From: Burkholderia cepacia
GTDB lineage: Bacteria > Pseudomonadota > Gammaproteobacteria > Burkholderiales > Burkholderiaceae
Assembly: GCF_001039005.1 (NCBI RefSeq)
Contig: NZ_LDWR01000029.1
Span: 181,143-245,142 of the forward strand
Reading direction: 5' to 3'
DNA: 64,000 bases
Under the pieces are notes generated by a model. It saw only the letters and a program-made list of their open reading frames with translations. It ran no database searches and was not told the origin of the DNA. Made by a program: the position numbers and the translations under genes. Positions 26,778 to 35,058 of the stretch are shown here, piece after piece. Position 1 is the stretch's first letter; each line of letters opens with the position of its first letter.

Positions 26778-28952
26778 TCAGGCCGGGTCGGCGTACTTCA
26801 GCGTCCACCCGAACGTGCGGGTCGTGCCCGTGCCGAGTGCAAACGGCTTCGTCGTGCACGCGAAGTTCGAATGCAGCTGGCCGATCGGCGTCGTCGACAG
26901 CGGATTCGTCGTGCCGTTCACCGTGTCGAAGGCGGACAGCGCGCAGGTGTCGAACCCGGACGCCGCATAGCCGGTCGCGGGGCTGTTCGCGTACGTCACC
27001 GACACGCCGTCGCCGTTGGCCTGCGTGGACGCGAAATCCGCGAACGACGTGAAGTCCGTCTCGACCGACAGGTTGCCGGTGAGCGTGCCCGAGCTCAGCG
27101 TGTCGCTGCGCGTGACCGAGCCGTGCGCGAACGTCAGCACCGTATGCACCTGCAGGTCGAGATCGGTCGTATACAACGCGTTCTTCGATGCGAGACGGAA
27201 CTTCGTCGTATCGAACGACACGATCACCTGCCCGTTGGCCTGCTGTACGTTCAGGTTCTTGTAGTACGTGACGGGGATGTAGGTTTTCCCGTTGTACGAC
27301 ACCTGCGGCACCAGCAGCGCATAGCCAAGATCGGTCGTGCCGTAGATCAGCTTGTCGGAGAACGGCACCGGGTAATACGGCGTGAACGAGTTGTAGTCGG
27401 GCGCCTGGCTGAGGTTCAGGTTGATCACGCGGCGCCCGTCGCGCACGGTGAGCAGCGCCGCGCTGTACGGATGCGCGGTGTCGCCGGGCTGGTTGTACCA
27501 GGTGAGCGTGTAGTGCGGCAGCGCATCGAGCCATGCGCCGTAGTCCGAATCGGCCATGGGCGCCTTGCCGCCGAAGCCGAGCTTGTTCCACCACGCGTTC
27601 ACGTACAGGTACTGGTGCAGCAGGCTGAAGTTCTCGCCCATCACGCGCGGCTTGCCGCGATACGCGTCCGTGCCGCGGCCCTTGACCCACATGTTCACCG
27701 ACGGCGTCGGCAGCGACGGGTCGTACCAGTAGGTGTCGAAGCGATGCGCGGCCTTGTAGATGAATGCGTACGCGACCTGCTTCTCCTGGTCGGACAGCAC
27801 GCCGGCGTTGGCCGCGGCCGTCAGCACTTCCATGAACGCGGAATCGCCGTACGGGCCGATCGAGCGGCCGTAGTTGAAGCCCTGGCCGTCGGCGTTCAGC
27901 TGCGGCAGGATCAGGTCGACCGACTTGCGCAGATAACCCTTCAGTTCCGGCGTGAGGTTCGCTTCGTTACCCATCTCGAACGTGCGCTCGGTCACTTCGC
28001 CGATCAGCAGCGTGCTGTAGCGGTCGAAGCGCGCCTGGTCGTAATAGGTCGTGTGCGTGTTCGACGCTTCGTCCGAGAAGCCGCCCGACGAATCCTTGCG
28101 GATGTGGTTCGTCAGCGTGTACAGCAGCGCGTCGCGCGCGCCCATCGTCGCGACGGACGGATCGGTCGCCGATGCGAACGACGGGCTGCTCCAGCCGAGC
28201 TTCTGCCGCAGCCCGGCAATTCCGTAGGACACCGCATAGTAGTTCTGCGCGGTGTTGAGCGACGCGATGTCGATCGGCGTGCCGGCGGCCGGGCACGTAT
28301 TGGTCTTGCCGCTCGCGTCGGGGCCGAACATGTCGCAGAAGGTGAGCCGCTGCTGCAGCGTCGCGAGCATCGCGTCGCTGAAGACTTCGTTGAGCATCCC
28401 GTGCGCCTTCAGGTTGTTCAGCGTGACGAGGTAGTAGTACTCGCCCCACGACGTGTTCGCATACGTGTAGTTGCTGCCCGACTGCGCCATCATCGCGGTC
28501 GTGATCGTCTGGTAGGTGGCGAGGTAGCTCGCGTATTGCGGGTCGCCCTTCGACTTCATGTCGATCAGGATATACGACAGGCCGAGCGCAAGCTTGCCGG
28601 GCAGGAATTTGTCGCCGGTGTTCGTGTCGAGCACGTGGACCGGCGTGCCGTCGCCGAGGTCCATCACGACCTGCGTGAAGTCGGGCGACTTCCTGATCAG
28701 GTCGAACAGCGCGCGCATCTGGCCCATCATCGTGACGGGAATGTTCGCGCCGGCCGGCACGCTGGTGTCGGGCGCGCCGTAGACGAGCGCCTGCAGCGAG
28801 TTCGATGCGAGCGTGGGCGTGGGCGTCGAGGTCGACGGCGGCGCCGATGAAGACGGCGAGTCGGTCACGTCGTTGCCGCCGCAGGCGCTGACGAACAGGA
28901 CGGAAAGGGCGCTGAGCGCGGCGCCGAGCGCGAATCTGCTGCGCGGATGCAT
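26778..28952 (-). CDS. Large lipoprotein of unknown function, alpha-rich then beta-rich
   Basis: I do not recognise a specific family. The 724-aa protein has a lipoprotein signal (SALSVLFVSACGG; lipid Cys about residue 24) and a Ser/Pro/Thr-rich linker to about 45. An alpha-helical region (about 55-470) is rich in aromatics, for example WGEYYYLVTLNNL and FSLLHQYLYVNAWWNKLGF. A beta-rich C-terminal part (about 470-724) follows. A helical toroid followed by a beta-sandwich is the layout of polysaccharide lyases and related enzymes, so a glycan-active surface protein is possible but unproven. The start ATG follows CTGGAGACACA. A perfect 18-bp LacI-type operator lies 178 bp upstream, again hinting at carbohydrate control. 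Confidence 0.7.
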   Translation of the reverse strand: MHPRSRFALGAALSALSVLFVSACGGNDVTDSPSSSAPPSTSTPTPTLASNSLQALVYGAPDTSVPAGANIPVTMMGQMRALFDLIRKSPDFTQVVMDLGDGTPVHVLDTNTGDKFLPGKLALGLSYILIDMKSKGDPQYASYLATYQTITTAMMAQSGSNYTYANTSWGEYYYLVTLNNLKAHGMLNEVFSDAMLATLQQRLTFCDMFGPDASGKTNTCPAAGTPIDIASLNTAQNYYAVSYGIAGLRQKLGWSSPSFASATDPSVATMGARDALLYTLTNHIRKDSSGGFSDEASNTHTTYYDQARFDRYSTLLIGEVTERTFEMGNEANLTPELKGYLRKSVDLILPQLNADGQGFNYGRSIGPYGDSAFMEVLTAAANAGVLSDQEKQVAYAFIYKAAHRFDTYWYDPSLPTPSVNMWVKGRGTDAYRGKPRVMGENFSLLHQYLYVNAWWNKLGFGGKAPMADSDYGAWLDALPHYTLTWYNQPGDTAHPYSAALLTVRDGRRVINLNLSQAPDYNSFTPYYPVPFSDKLIYGTTDLGYALLVPQVSYNGKTYIPVTYYKNLNVQQANGQVIVSFDTTKFRLASKNALYTTDLDLQVHTVLTFAHGSVTRSDTLSSGTLTGNLSVETDFTSFADFASTQANGDGVSVTYANSPATGYAASGFDTCALSAFDTVNGTTNPLSTTPIGQLHSNFACTTKPFALGTGTTRTFGWTLKYADPA

Positions 28953-29130
28953 TGTGTCTCCAGTTTTGAATAATGATGAAGGACGGGCGGGTGTGGCCGT
29001 TGCCGCGCTCGATGCCCGTACCTGACCTCCGCCTTGCAACCCTGATCCCTGACGACGGATGGCCTGAATCACAACTCGAGCGGGCAAGCGTTCTCCCTGC
29101 ACGGGCCATGGCTGACGTCGCGCTCAAGCA

Positions 29131-29148
29131 TTGGAAAACGTTTTCCAA
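29131..29148. promoter_or_regulatory. Perfect 18-bp LacI/GalR-type operator
   Basis: TTGGAAAACGTTTTCCAA is a perfect palindrome with the central CG typical of LacI-family operators. It lies 178 bp upstream of the lipoprotein start and is the only gene-proximal site of its kind seen here. No LacI-type gene is in the window. Confidence 0.65.
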
Positions 29149-29426
29149 ATTTAGGCATCGATCGGCGTGATGTCAATCAACTTTCACGTTCGATGCGCCG
29201 GTAGAAACCCGAATAGTGGGAATGAAAGGGTGAGCGCGTGGGTCAGAATTACGCAGAAATTACCGGTGATTTTTTCGGAGATTGATGGCGTGCGGTGCGA
29301 CATGCCGGCGTGGAAGTGGTTGCCGGGAAGATTGCCGGGAGATGCGTTTTCAGTCTCGATTGAGAGAAAACGTTATCCATAAGGATCGAAACGAATCGAC
29401 GCGTTGCCGGGGCGCTCCGGCGAGCG
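29149..29426. other. Gap upstream of the lipoprotein operator
   Basis: No gene or RNA is seen in these 278 bp. The part next to the operator is less GC-rich than the surroundings, fitting a promoter region. Confidence 0.4.
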
Positions 29427-29813
29427 CTAAAGCTGGGCCTCGATCGCCGCCTTGTCGATCACCGACCAGACCTGGCGGATCTTGCCGTCGTGAAACTCGT
29501 AGAACACGTTCTCGGAGAACGTGACCTTCCTGCCGTCGACGGCGAGCCCCATGAAGGTCCCTTGCGGCGAACAGGCAAAGCGAAGCCGGCACGCGATGCG
29601 CGGCGGCTCGCACGCGAGCAGCCGGATGTCGAAACGGAGATCGGGAATGTCGCGGTAGTCCTGTTCCAGCATCGCACGGTAACCGGACAGGCCAAGCGGC
29701 CGGTCGTTGTGGATCACGTCGTCGGCGACATACAGGCCGAGCGCCAGCCAGTCCTGCCGGTTCAGGCAGTCGATATACGCGCGGTAGCGGGTGGCGAGAT
29801 CGGTGTCGGTCAT
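29427..29813 (-). CDS. SnoaL/NTF2-like ester-cyclase family protein
   Basis: This 128-aa protein has the cone-shaped NTF2-like fold pattern: an N-terminal helix pair (LATRYRAYIDCLNRQDWLALGLYV), then DDVIHNDRPLGLSGYRAML, then strands ending SENVFYEFHDGKIRQVWSVID. This is the arrangement of SnoaL-like polyketide cyclases and limonene-epoxide-hydrolase relatives. The catalytic function is not certain, since many members only bind small ligands. The start at 29813 gives GGAGA at good spacing; the ATG at 29819 would be too close to it. It lies 70 bp downstream of a P-loop NTPase gene in the same direction and is probably co-transcribed. Confidence 0.75.
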   Translation of the reverse strand: MTDTDLATRYRAYIDCLNRQDWLALGLYVADDVIHNDRPLGLSGYRAMLEQDYRDIPDLRFDIRLLACEPPRIACRLRFACSPQGTFMGLAVDGRKVTFSENVFYEFHDGKIRQVWSVIDKAAIEAQL

Positions 29814-29883
29814 GGCCATGTCTCCGTGTGTCGATGGGGGAGCGGAATGCCGCGCCGGTGTCGCGTGTTGGGCCGGGCGTGCG

Positions 29884-30591
29884 TTACAGCGCCAGTGCGT
29901 CGAGTATCCCGCGCTCGACGGTCGCCCAGTCGCGGTCGCCGTTTTCGATCGACAGCTTGTCGAGCGGCAATTGCTCGAACAGCGCGTCGGTCGTTTGCCG
30001 GTAGTCGCGATACAACGCGATCAGGCCGTCGAGGCCTGTCAGTCCGCGCCGCACGCAATACGGTGCCGCCAGTTTCCAGCGGGTCTGATAGGTGACCCAG
30101 TCGTCGCCGCGTTCGGCACAGACCGTGCGGATGGCGGCATCGATGTCGCGCTGCCAGAAGTAGACGACCAGCGGCGCGAGCGGGGCGATCGTCCGGGCCA
30201 GTTCTCGGACGTACGCTTCGATGAGCGCGGGTTCGCCTTCCATCAGCAGCAGATTGGTCAGGTCGCCGTGAAAGAGTTGTCCGTCCAGCACCGACACCGT
30301 GGTGCCGAGCCGCACGTCGTCGACGAAAGCGGCCCAGCGCGCGAGCGCACGCTCGGCGAGTTGTGCGGCCGTCGCGTCGCGCCAGGGCTCGAACCAGTGC
30401 TCGAGCTCGTCCGTGGCGCGCACGGGATGAGGCTCCGTTCGTTCGTGGATGGCCACGACGTCGTGCCCGGCCGCCTGCAGGCGGCTGGCGATGAAGCGCA
30501 TCGTGCTCGACTTGCCGGACCCCATCATCCCTTCGACGATCACGAGCCGGCGGGCAACGGCAGCGGGCGAATCGTTGGCGGCAGCGATCAT
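29884..30591 (-). CDS. P-loop NTPase of unknown function (nucleotide-kinase-like)
   Basis: The protein has 235 aa with a clear Walker A motif VEGMMGSGKSST (about 19-30). A downstream DGQLFHGDLTNLL (about 104) resembles the acidic/DR region of deoxynucleoside or thymidylate kinases. There is no obvious lid motif. The size fits a small-molecule or nucleotide kinase, but I cannot name the substrate. A zeta-toxin-like role was considered and not supported, since no antitoxin gene is adjacent. It lies between a LysR gene and the NTF2-like gene, all on the minus strand; the 41-bp gap to LysR allows read-through. Confidence 0.65.
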   Translation of the reverse strand: MIAAANDSPAAVARRLVIVEGMMGSGKSSTMRFIASRLQAAGHDVVAIHERTEPHPVRATDELEHWFEPWRDATAAQLAERALARWAAFVDDVRLGTTVSVLDGQLFHGDLTNLLLMEGEPALIEAYVRELARTIAPLAPLVVYFWQRDIDAAIRTVCAERGDDWVTYQTRWKLAAPYCVRRGLTGLDGLIALYRDYRQTTDALFEQLPLDKLSIENGDRDWATVERGILDALAL

Positions 30592-30632
30592 GTCGGGACG
30601 GGGACGGGGCAGGAGGGCATCAGGGCATCAGG

Positions 30633-31529
30633 TTACCGCGTGGCGGTTTCGCCGGACAGGAACGCAACGAACTCCCGCGTGTACTTCGGCAGCGCGTCGA
30701 ACGATCGCGCGCAGAGCGTCAGTTTCCGGTGGCTCCATGGGTCGGACAACTCGACGAGCCGCACGTCCATCGTCTGCATCGCGCGCTCGGCCGCATGCCG
30801 CGACACGATGCCGATGCCCACGCCGCTCGCGATCACGCGGCAGATCGCATCGAAGCTCTTCAGTTGCACGCGATAGCGGATCCGCTTGCCGAGCGCGCGT
30901 GCCTGGTCGGCGAGATGCACCTGTAGCGCGCTGCCGTCGGTGAGGCCGATGAAATCGGCGTCGGCGATCGCGTCGAACGCGACCTGGTCGTGCGAGGCGA
31001 GCGGATGCGCGGCGGGCACGACGACGATCAGCCAGTCTTCGCGAAACGGTTTCTGTTCAAGCCCGCCGAGCCCGACCGAATCGGCGACGATGCCGACCTC
31101 GGCCGTCTTGTTGCGGATCGCATGCACGATCTCCTGGCTCGAGCGCTCCTCGACGCTGATCGACAGCTTCGGATGATGCGGCAGGTAGTCGGCCAGTGCG
31201 TCGGGCAGGTACTCGCTCAGCGATGCCGTGTTGCACAGCAGCCGGATATGCCCGCGCAGCCCCTGGCCGTATTGCTGCAGTTCGCCGCGCATCAGGTCGA
31301 TCTGCTGCAGCACGGTGCGCGCGTGGTGTTCGAGCGCACGGCCTGCGTCGGTCGCCTGCGCGCCCGATTTGGTCCGGTGCAGCAGCGGCACGCCGAGTTC
31401 ATCCTCCATGCCGCGGATGCGCTCGCTCGCGGCCTGCAGCGTGATGTGCGTCCGCTCGGCGCCGCTCGTGATCGTGCCGGCCTCGCAGATGTTCAGGAAG
31501 AGCCGCAGGTCGGTCAGGTCGAAGCGCAT
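30633..31529 (-). CDS. LysR-family transcriptional regulator
   Basis: This 298-aa protein starts MRFDLTDLRLFLNICEAGTITSGAERTHITLQ. ITLQAASERIRGMEDELGVPLLHR is the winged-helix recognition region, followed by an effector domain. The ATG at 31529 gives the normal LysR start; the longer form from 31739 adds a basic non-homologous tail. A 23-bp perfect hairpin/palindrome (31588-31610) sits 59 bp upstream and is a plausible binding site. On the other side is a 48-codon membrane ORF on the plus strand. The regulon is unknown. Confidence 0.86.
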   Translation of the reverse strand: MRFDLTDLRLFLNICEAGTITSGAERTHITLQAASERIRGMEDELGVPLLHRTKSGAQATDAGRALEHHARTVLQQIDLMRGELQQYGQGLRGHIRLLCNTASLSEYLPDALADYLPHHPKLSISVEERSSQEIVHAIRNKTAEVGIVADSVGLGGLEQKPFREDWLIVVVPAAHPLASHDQVAFDAIADADFIGLTDGSALQVHLADQARALGKRIRYRVQLKSFDAICRVIASGVGIGIVSRHAAERAMQTMDVRLVELSDPWSHRKLTLCARSFDALPKYTREFVAFLSGETATR

Positions 31530-31587
31530 GATGGCGGGGAGCGATGGCGTTGTAATGGCCGATAAGTTAGCAGGGAACGGCAGCCTC

Positions 31588-31610
31588 GGTCTCAGGCTAC
31601 GCCTGAGACC
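31588..31610. promoter_or_regulatory. 23-bp perfect palindrome upstream of LysR
   Basis: GGTCTCAGGC (31588-31597), spacer TAC, GCCTGAGACC (31601-31610) form 10-bp perfect arms. Position between the LysR start and a divergent small ORF suggests a LysR operator. With no T-run on either side it is unlikely to be a terminator. Confidence 0.5.
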
Positions 31611-31655
31611 CGATTCGCCGGTTCCGCATTTTCGGGGCGAGATCGATGGCCGATC

Positions 31656-31802
31656 ATGACCGCACATCCGCACATCAACCGGGGGCCTGTCATGCAGATC
31701 GATTCGTCGTGGGGCGTGTCGTTCAAGATCGCACTGCACCTGTTGTTCCTGTGCATCGGCATCGCGTGGGCCGGCTCCGAACTCGTCGCCTGGTTGCGTT
31801 GA
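31656..31802 (+). CDS. Small single-span membrane protein (48 aa)
   Basis: This short ORF reads MTAHPHINRGPV then MQIDSSWGVSFKIALHLL and FLCIGIAWAGSELVAWLR. It gives one hydrophobic helix (about 21-41) flanked by polar ends, and third codon positions in the helix part are mostly G/C. The internal ATG at 31692 would give 36 aa. There is no strong ribosome site. It is divergent from the LysR gene with a palindrome between them, which supports a real, regulated gene. I recognise no family. Confidence 0.45.
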   Translation: MTAHPHINRGPVMQIDSSWGVSFKIALHLLFLCIGIAWAGSELVAWLR

Positions 31803-32079
31803 GCGCGGCGGCAGGCACGCGCCAACTCGGCCGCCGGTCGCCTTTTTCCACCGATCCCACCTATTGGAACAAATCCGTCATAGGTTCAAAGACGAAAATT
31901 CTTCCGCTTCCCCGTAAAAAGACCATCAAGTTTTTCCGAATCGGACCGTATTACCGGTAGCGAATGCCGGCCGACGCCCGGTTCGTGATCGTTTGTCATC
32001 ATTGTTTGCATCCGGTTACACGTCGGCCGTTCCGTTTTTGAGATGCTTGAAAGATTGTCAAACCGGAGTCGGATCGTCC

Positions 32080-32925
32080 ATGGAAACGCGCGAGATTCAC
32101 CGCCACGCGGGGTGGCTGTCGGGCCTGGCCGCCGTGCTCGTCATGGCCGGTTGTGCAGGCACGCAGTCCGTTCCGCCGAGCGACACGCTGGCGGGATCGT
32201 CGTCGTCGAGCCAGCCTGCCGCTGCGCCGTCGGCCGCCACGCCGCCGCCGGCGCCGATTCTCGTCGCGCAGAAGTACGTCGTGAAGCGCGGCGACACGCT
32301 GACGGGTATCGCGTCGGCGAACAACTGCAGCATCGCGGACCTGCGCACCTGGAACAAGCTGGGCACGGGCAGGCTGCGCATGGGGCAGGTGCTGCGTATC
32401 GTCAGGCAGCAGCCGCTGCCGCCGTCGTCGGGCGCGGCCGGTGCACAGGCTGCCGCAAGCGATGGCGCGGCGGGTAACCAGGCGACCGCGCAGGCCACGG
32501 CGTCGACGGCGAGCGACCGTCAGGTCGTCAAGGACACGAAGCGCCATTCGAGTGCGGTCGCGCTCACGTGGCCCGCAAGCGGCAAGATCGTCGACGGGTT
32601 CCGGCCGGGGCAGAACCGCGGCATCCAGATCGCCGGCCGGCCGGGCGATCCGGTCCGCGCCGCGGCCGCCGGCCGCGTGATGTACGCGGGCACCGGCCTG
32701 AACGATTACGGCAGCCTGATCATCGTCCAGCACAACGCGGATTTCCTGACCGCCTATGCGCATAACCGCAAGCTGCTCGTGAAGACGGGCGACATCGTGC
32801 GCCAGGGCGACGAGATCGCCGAGATGGGCGACCTCGACAACTCGCGCGTCGCGCTGCTGTTCGAAGTGCGGCGCGACGGCAAGCCGGTGAATCCGATGCC
32901 CTACCTGCCTTCGTCGCAAGGCTGA
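32080..32925 (+). CDS. NlpD-like lipoprotein, LysM plus degenerate LytM domain
   Basis: The protein has 281 aa. The lipoprotein signal ends AAVLVMAGC (lipid Cys25). A low-complexity Ser/Ala/Pro linker is followed by a LysM domain (about 65-109: KYVVKRGDTLTGIASANNCS) for peptidoglycan binding, a second Ala-rich linker, and a LytM/M23 domain (about 163-277). The zinc ligands expected in active M23 enzymes are mostly lost: N179 and Q183 stand where His and Asp should be (NRGIQIAG), and L260 replaces the last His (LLFEVR). Only H228 in YAHN remains. Like NlpD/EnvC it probably activates an amidase rather than cutting peptidoglycan. The start follows CCGGAGTC. The next gene is also a pseudoenzyme lipoprotein. 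Confidence 0.85.
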   Translation: METREIHRHAGWLSGLAAVLVMAGCAGTQSVPPSDTLAGSSSSSQPAAAPSAATPPPAPILVAQKYVVKRGDTLTGIASANNCSIADLRTWNKLGTGRLRMGQVLRIVRQQPLPPSSGAAGAQAAASDGAAGNQATAQATASTASDRQVVKDTKRHSSAVALTWPASGKIVDGFRPGQNRGIQIAGRPGDPVRAAAAGRVMYAGTGLNDYGSLIIVQHNADFLTAYAHNRKLLVKTGDIVRQGDEIAEMGDLDNSRVALLFEVRRDGKPVNPMPYLPSSQG

Positions 32926-33135
32926 AGCGGGGCGTTTCAACTGGAACGTGGCGGCGGTCGCTGCTACGCTAGGGTCTTCATGCGAGTCCCGCGCTTCTCG
33001 CGGGGCCGACGGGCGTCTTTCGGGGATGCGCGGCGAATGCCGTCGCGGGCCGGCCGTCGGCGTGAACGGGCGCGCTTCGCCGATGCGCGCCCGCGTTGCT
33101 TCGTGCCACCGATTCCGACAGAACCCTACTCATCC

Positions 33136-34035
33136 ATGGAACACTCACCGACACGCCGCTCGCTGTTGCTTGCCGCCGTTGCCGCGCCGTTCGTCGCCGC
33201 GTGCACGTCCGCGCCGGTTGCCGACCAGGGGCGCGCTCACGCCGCGCAAGCCGAACTTGCCGCGCTCGAAAAAGCATCGAATGGCCGGCTCGGTGTCGCC
33301 GCGCTCGATACGTCGAACGGCGTGCGCATCGCTCACCATGCGCGCGAGCGTTTCCCGCTGTGCGGCACGTATGCGGTCGTCGCGGCCGCCGCGATGCTCG
33401 CGCGCGGCTCGCTCGACGCGTCGCTGCTGCCGCGCCGCATCCTGTACCGCCGCTATGAAGTCGTGTCGGGCTCGCCGATCACGGAAAGCCACGTCGACAC
33501 CGGCATGACGATCGAGCAGCTTTGCGTGGCGATGCTGCAATCGGGCGACAAGGGGGCCGGCAACCTGCTGATGGGCGTGCTCGGCGGCCCGCAGGCCGTC
33601 ACGTCGTTCGCGCGCGCGAGCGGCGACACGGCGTTCCGCCTCGATCGCTGGGAACCCGAACTGAACCTGGCCGCGCCCGGCGACGAACGCGATACGTCGA
33701 CGCCGGTCGCGATGGTCGACATGCTGCAGCGGCTGCTGCTCGGCAACACGCTGCAGGAACCGCAGCGCACGCAGCTGACGGAATGGATGACCGGCGGCGC
33801 GCGCGGCGCGACCGGCATCGCGGCGGGCGTGCCGCCCGGCTGGCGCGTCGCGGACAAGGCCGGCACGGGCGGTTACGGCACGACGACCGACGTCGCGGTG
33901 CTGTGGCCGCCATCGCGCGCGCCGCTCGTGATGGCCGTATCGTTCACGCAGCCGCAGGCCGACGCGGCGGCCCGCGCGGACGTCGTCGCATCGGCGGCGC
34001 GCATCGCGGCGGGGGCGCTCGTCGCGACGGCCTGA
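33136..34035 (+). CDS. PenA-like class A beta-lactamase homologue with the active site lost
   Basis: The protein has 299 aa. Its start MEHSPTRRSLLLAAVAAPFVAAC carries both a twin-arginine motif (Arg7-Arg8) and a lipobox (Cys23), as in Burkholderia PenA. The family fold is clear along its length (RFPLC, SPITESHVDTGMT, GPQAVTSFAR, DERDTSTP, WRVADKAGTGGYGTT). The catalytic residues are changed. Where PenA has C-S-T-F-K there is C-G-T-Y-A (Gly77 for Ser70, Ala80 for Lys73). S-D-N becomes G-D-K (137-139), and K-T-G becomes K-A-G (241-243). Glu166 is kept as Glu173 (RWEPELN). It cannot form an acyl-enzyme, so a binding or sensing role is likely. The frame is intact with normal codon use. Confidence 0.88.
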   Translation: MEHSPTRRSLLLAAVAAPFVAACTSAPVADQGRAHAAQAELAALEKASNGRLGVAALDTSNGVRIAHHARERFPLCGTYAVVAAAAMLARGSLDASLLPRRILYRRYEVVSGSPITESHVDTGMTIEQLCVAMLQSGDKGAGNLLMGVLGGPQAVTSFARASGDTAFRLDRWEPELNLAAPGDERDTSTPVAMVDMLQRLLLGNTLQEPQRTQLTEWMTGGARGATGIAAGVPPGWRVADKAGTGGYGTTTDVAVLWPPSRAPLVMAVSFTQPQADAAARADVVASAARIAAGALVATA

Positions 34036-34139
34036 GCGATCCGCGTCTCGCGTCTCGCGCAAAGCCGGCGTTTGGCTTATCGTGTCGGTCAGCGCGCGCC
34101 GGTGTCGGCGCGCGGTCTCTTCGTTTCTCGTGCCTCGTC

Positions 34140-35012
34140 ATGCGCCGACTTCCGCCTCTGCACGCGCTGCAGATCTTCTCGACGGTGGCTCGCCACCGCA
34201 GCTTCACGCGCGCGGCCGAGCAGCTGTGCATCACGCAGGGCGCGGTGAGCCGGCAAATCCAGACGCTCGAGGCGCACTACGGCTTTCCGCTGTTCAAGCG
34301 GCATGCGAAGGGCCTCACGCTCACGGCGGAGGGCGAGCAACTGCTGCCGGTGGTCAACGAGAGCTTCGCGCGAATCGAGGACATCTCGATGAAGCTCACG
34401 CGGCAGCGCACCGATCTCGCGCTAAAGGTGCCGACCTGCGTGATGCGCTGGATGCTGCCGCGCATCATGCGCTTCCAGGGCGAGCATCCCGATCTCCATG
34501 TGCAGATCACGACCGCGTGGCAGCATGTCGTCGATTTCTCGACCGAGCCGTTCGACGCGGCGGTCGTCTACGGCACGTCGCCGGGCCCGGGCGTATTCGC
34601 GCTGCCGCTGTTCGACGAGCGGCTGACGCCCGTATGTGCGCCCGAATTGCGGCAGGCGTCGCCGCTCAATGCGATCGGCGATCTCGCGCGTCATACGCTG
34701 CTGCATCCGACGCGCGACCATCGCGACTGGCGTGCCTGGCTCGATCATGCGGGCGAGCGCGGCGTCGATCCCGCTCGCGGGCCGACGTTCGACACGCTCG
34801 ATCTCGCGACGAACGCGGCGATGCAGGGCTTCGGCGTCGCGATCGGCGACGTGACGCTCGTCGATGACGACGTCAGCGCGCACCGGCTCGAACGGCCGTT
34901 CGACCTCGTGCTCGAAACCGGCGCACGCTACTTCTTCGTGTATCCCGAAACCATCGGCAGCCAGCAGAAGATCCGCGCGTTCAGCGAGTGGATCGCGCGC
35001 CATCGCGACTGA
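34140..35012 (+). CDS. LysR-family regulator (GcvA/AmpR-like subgroup)
   Basis: This 290-aa protein starts MRRLPPLHALQIFSTVARHRSFTRAAEQLCITQGAVSRQIQTLE, the pattern of the GcvA/AmpR subgroup. The recognition helix region is followed by FPLFKRHAKGLTLTAEG and an effector domain with 'FDAAVVYGTSPGPG'. It is in the same direction as, and 104 bp after, the inactive PenA-like gene. Classical AmpR/PenR genes are divergent from their beta-lactamase, so this is not the standard arrangement, but regulation of the upstream pseudoenzyme gene is possible. The start ATG at 34140 follows CGTGCCTCGTC without a strong ribosome site. Confidence 0.83.
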   Translation: MRRLPPLHALQIFSTVARHRSFTRAAEQLCITQGAVSRQIQTLEAHYGFPLFKRHAKGLTLTAEGEQLLPVVNESFARIEDISMKLTRQRTDLALKVPTCVMRWMLPRIMRFQGEHPDLHVQITTAWQHVVDFSTEPFDAAVVYGTSPGPGVFALPLFDERLTPVCAPELRQASPLNAIGDLARHTLLHPTRDHRDWRAWLDHAGERGVDPARGPTFDTLDLATNAAMQGFGVAIGDVTLVDDDVSAHRLERPFDLVLETGARYFFVYPETIGSQQKIRAFSEWIARHRD

Positions 35013-35058
35013 CGCGCGGCCACGTCGGAACCGCCGCGCGCCGCGCGGGCGACCGGTG

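Noticed and set aside
31646..31960. 104-codon plus-strand ORF over the small membrane ORF
   Set aside because: It starts without a ribosome site and has low-quality composition; the shorter frame 31656-31802 gives a clean membrane helix instead.
33136..34035. PenA-like gene as a functional antibiotic-resistance beta-lactamase
   Set aside because: The nucleophile Ser70 and general bases are replaced, so hydrolysis by the class A mechanism is not possible.
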